A stretch of DNA of 6,161 nt from an uncultured Bacillota bacterium (GTDB lineage: Bacteria > Bacillota > Clostridia > Caldicoprobacterales > UBA3941), in NCBI GenBank assembly GCA_937960725.1, contig CALGOY010000065.1, positions 1 to 6,161 on the forward strand. Reading direction: 5' to 3'. Position numbers and translations under genes: made by a program. Below, piece by piece: positions 5,494 to 6,161 of the stretch. The first letter of the stretch is position 1. The number at the start of each line of letters is the position of its first letter. Under the pieces are notes generated by a model that worked only from the letters and a program-made list of their open reading frames with translations, searched no databases and was not told the origin of the DNA.

Positions 5494-6161
5494 ATGACTA
5501 GCGCGAAAATCTACAAACGGCTTGAAAACCAGGTAGCCATAGTCACCGGCGCCGCTCAAGGACTTGGAGAAGCCCTGGCTAAGCGCTTAAGCCAGGAAGG
5601 GGCCAAGGTGGTGATTACAGATATTAACTTGGAAGCCGCGCAAAGAGTTGCAGACAGCCTACCTGATTCTATGGCGATGCAAGTAGACGTCACTAATTAC
5701 GAACAGTGCGAAAATATGGCCCAAACCACCCTCAGTAGATACGGTAAAATAGATCTTTTAGTATGCAACGCGGGAATTTTGATCGCCAAGCCAATAGACG
5801 AATTCCCCTGCGAGGAATGGAAAAAAGTAATCGACGTGAACTTGGTAGGATATTTTAACTGCGCCAAAGCGGTAGCTCCTATCATGATGAAACAGAGAAG
5901 TGGCAATATCATTCAAATCAACAGCAAATCCGGTAAGAAAGGCTCATATAAAAACTCTGCCTATGCCGCGAGTAAGTTCGGTGGCATCGGCCTTACCCAA
6001 AGCCTAGCTCTAGAGCTAGCCCCCTATAACGTAAGGGTCAATGCTATCTGCCCCGGAAATCTCCTAGATTCACCTCTATGGGTTAACAGCCTATACGAAC
6101 AATATTCTCGAAACCAAGGCATTACTAAAGAACAGGTAAGGGAAAAATATTTAAATCAAGT
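5494..6161 (+). CDS. srlD: Short-chain dehydrogenase/reductase, sorbitol-6-phosphate 2-dehydrogenase-like (3' end beyond window)
   Basis: This is a classical SDR that oxidises a secondary alcohol of a polyol or polyol phosphate with NAD+. The first 222 residues are present; roughly 45 more would complete a ~265-residue family member. The Rossmann motif TGAAQGLG is at 18-25 and Asp43 at the end of beta-2 favours NAD. The structural CNAG is at 91-94. The catalytic tetrad is Asn116, Ser144, Tyr157 and Lys161 (YAASK). The stretches INSKSGKKGS, KFGGIGLTQSLALELA and GNLLDSP, followed by an LYEQY-type segment, match what I know of E. coli SrlD (INSKSG, KFGGVGLTQSLAL, GNLLKSP). The assignment to the SrlD/GutD group is therefore fairly good, but the real substrate may be another polyol or polyol phosphate. 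The start at 5494 has AAAGGATG at 5480-5487 as ribosome binding site. It is divergent from the E2-E3-E1 operon and has its own promoter, so it probably heads a rightward operon. Confidence 0.88.
   Translation, partial: MTSAKIYKRLENQVAIVTGAAQGLGEALAKRLSQEGAKVVITDINLEAAQRVADSLPDSMAMQVDVTNYEQCENMAQTTLSRYGKIDLLVCNAGILIAKPIDEFPCEEWKKVIDVNLVGYFNCAKAVAPIMMKQRSGNIIQINSKSGKKGSYKNSAYAASKFGGIGLTQSLALELAPYNVRVNAICPGNLLDSPLWVNSLYEQYSRNQGITKEQVREKYLNQ

Noticed and set aside
5329..5912. Minus-strand open frames at 5329-5559 and 5697-5912
   Set aside because: The first lies mostly in A+T-rich control DNA and the second opposite the SDR gene. Neither shows domain features or start signals.

Overview
The window looks like a piece of a low-to-medium-GC Gram-positive chromosome, probably Firmicutes/Clostridia. 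The reasons are strong GGAGG-type ribosome binding sites, free use of ATA, AGA/AGG and CTA codons, A+T-rich intergenic DNA, sigma-A-type promoters, and protein sequences that read like clostridial versions of their families. The genus cannot be told from the sequence.

Layout. Positions 1-5178 hold three tightly packed genes read leftwards, in the order E2, E3, E1. They encode one 2-oxoacid (or acetoin-type) dehydrogenase complex. First comes a lipoylated dihydrolipoamide acyltransferase (E2, 5178-3820). It is followed after 15 bp by dihydrolipoyl dehydrogenase (E3, 3804-2440). After 43 bp comes a thiamine-diphosphate dehydrogenase (E1, 2396 to beyond the left edge) in which the alpha and beta subunits are fused into one chain. 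The E1 frame is open for 798 codons with no stop or frameshift, and its C-terminus lies outside the window. Together the three enzymes can decarboxylate a 2-oxoacid, or cleave an acyloin, transfer the acyl group to lipoate and then to CoA, and reoxidise the lipoate with NAD+. The order E2-E3-E1 differs from the classical E1-E2-E3 order.

Positions 5179-5493 are a 315-bp A+T-rich divergent control region. It carries a well-formed promoter for each direction. An 18-bp perfect palindrome (7-4-7) of Rex-operator shape lies over the -35 and spacer of the E2-E3-E1 promoter. An 8-bp word, GTGTTATA, recurs at both promoters. There is also an 8-bp inverted repeat just before the rightward gene, and two DnaA-box-like 9-mers.

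Positions 5494-6161 hold the first 222 codons of a short-chain dehydrogenase/reductase read rightwards, resembling sorbitol-6-phosphate 2-dehydrogenase (SrlD/GutD). It runs off the right edge.

The true substrate of the complex cannot be fixed from sequence. The most interesting reading is that the divergent polyol dehydrogenase and the fused-E1 complex are co-controlled and functionally linked, with NADH-responsive control of an NADH-producing complex. That is inference. No RNA genes, mobile elements or CRISPR arrays were seen.
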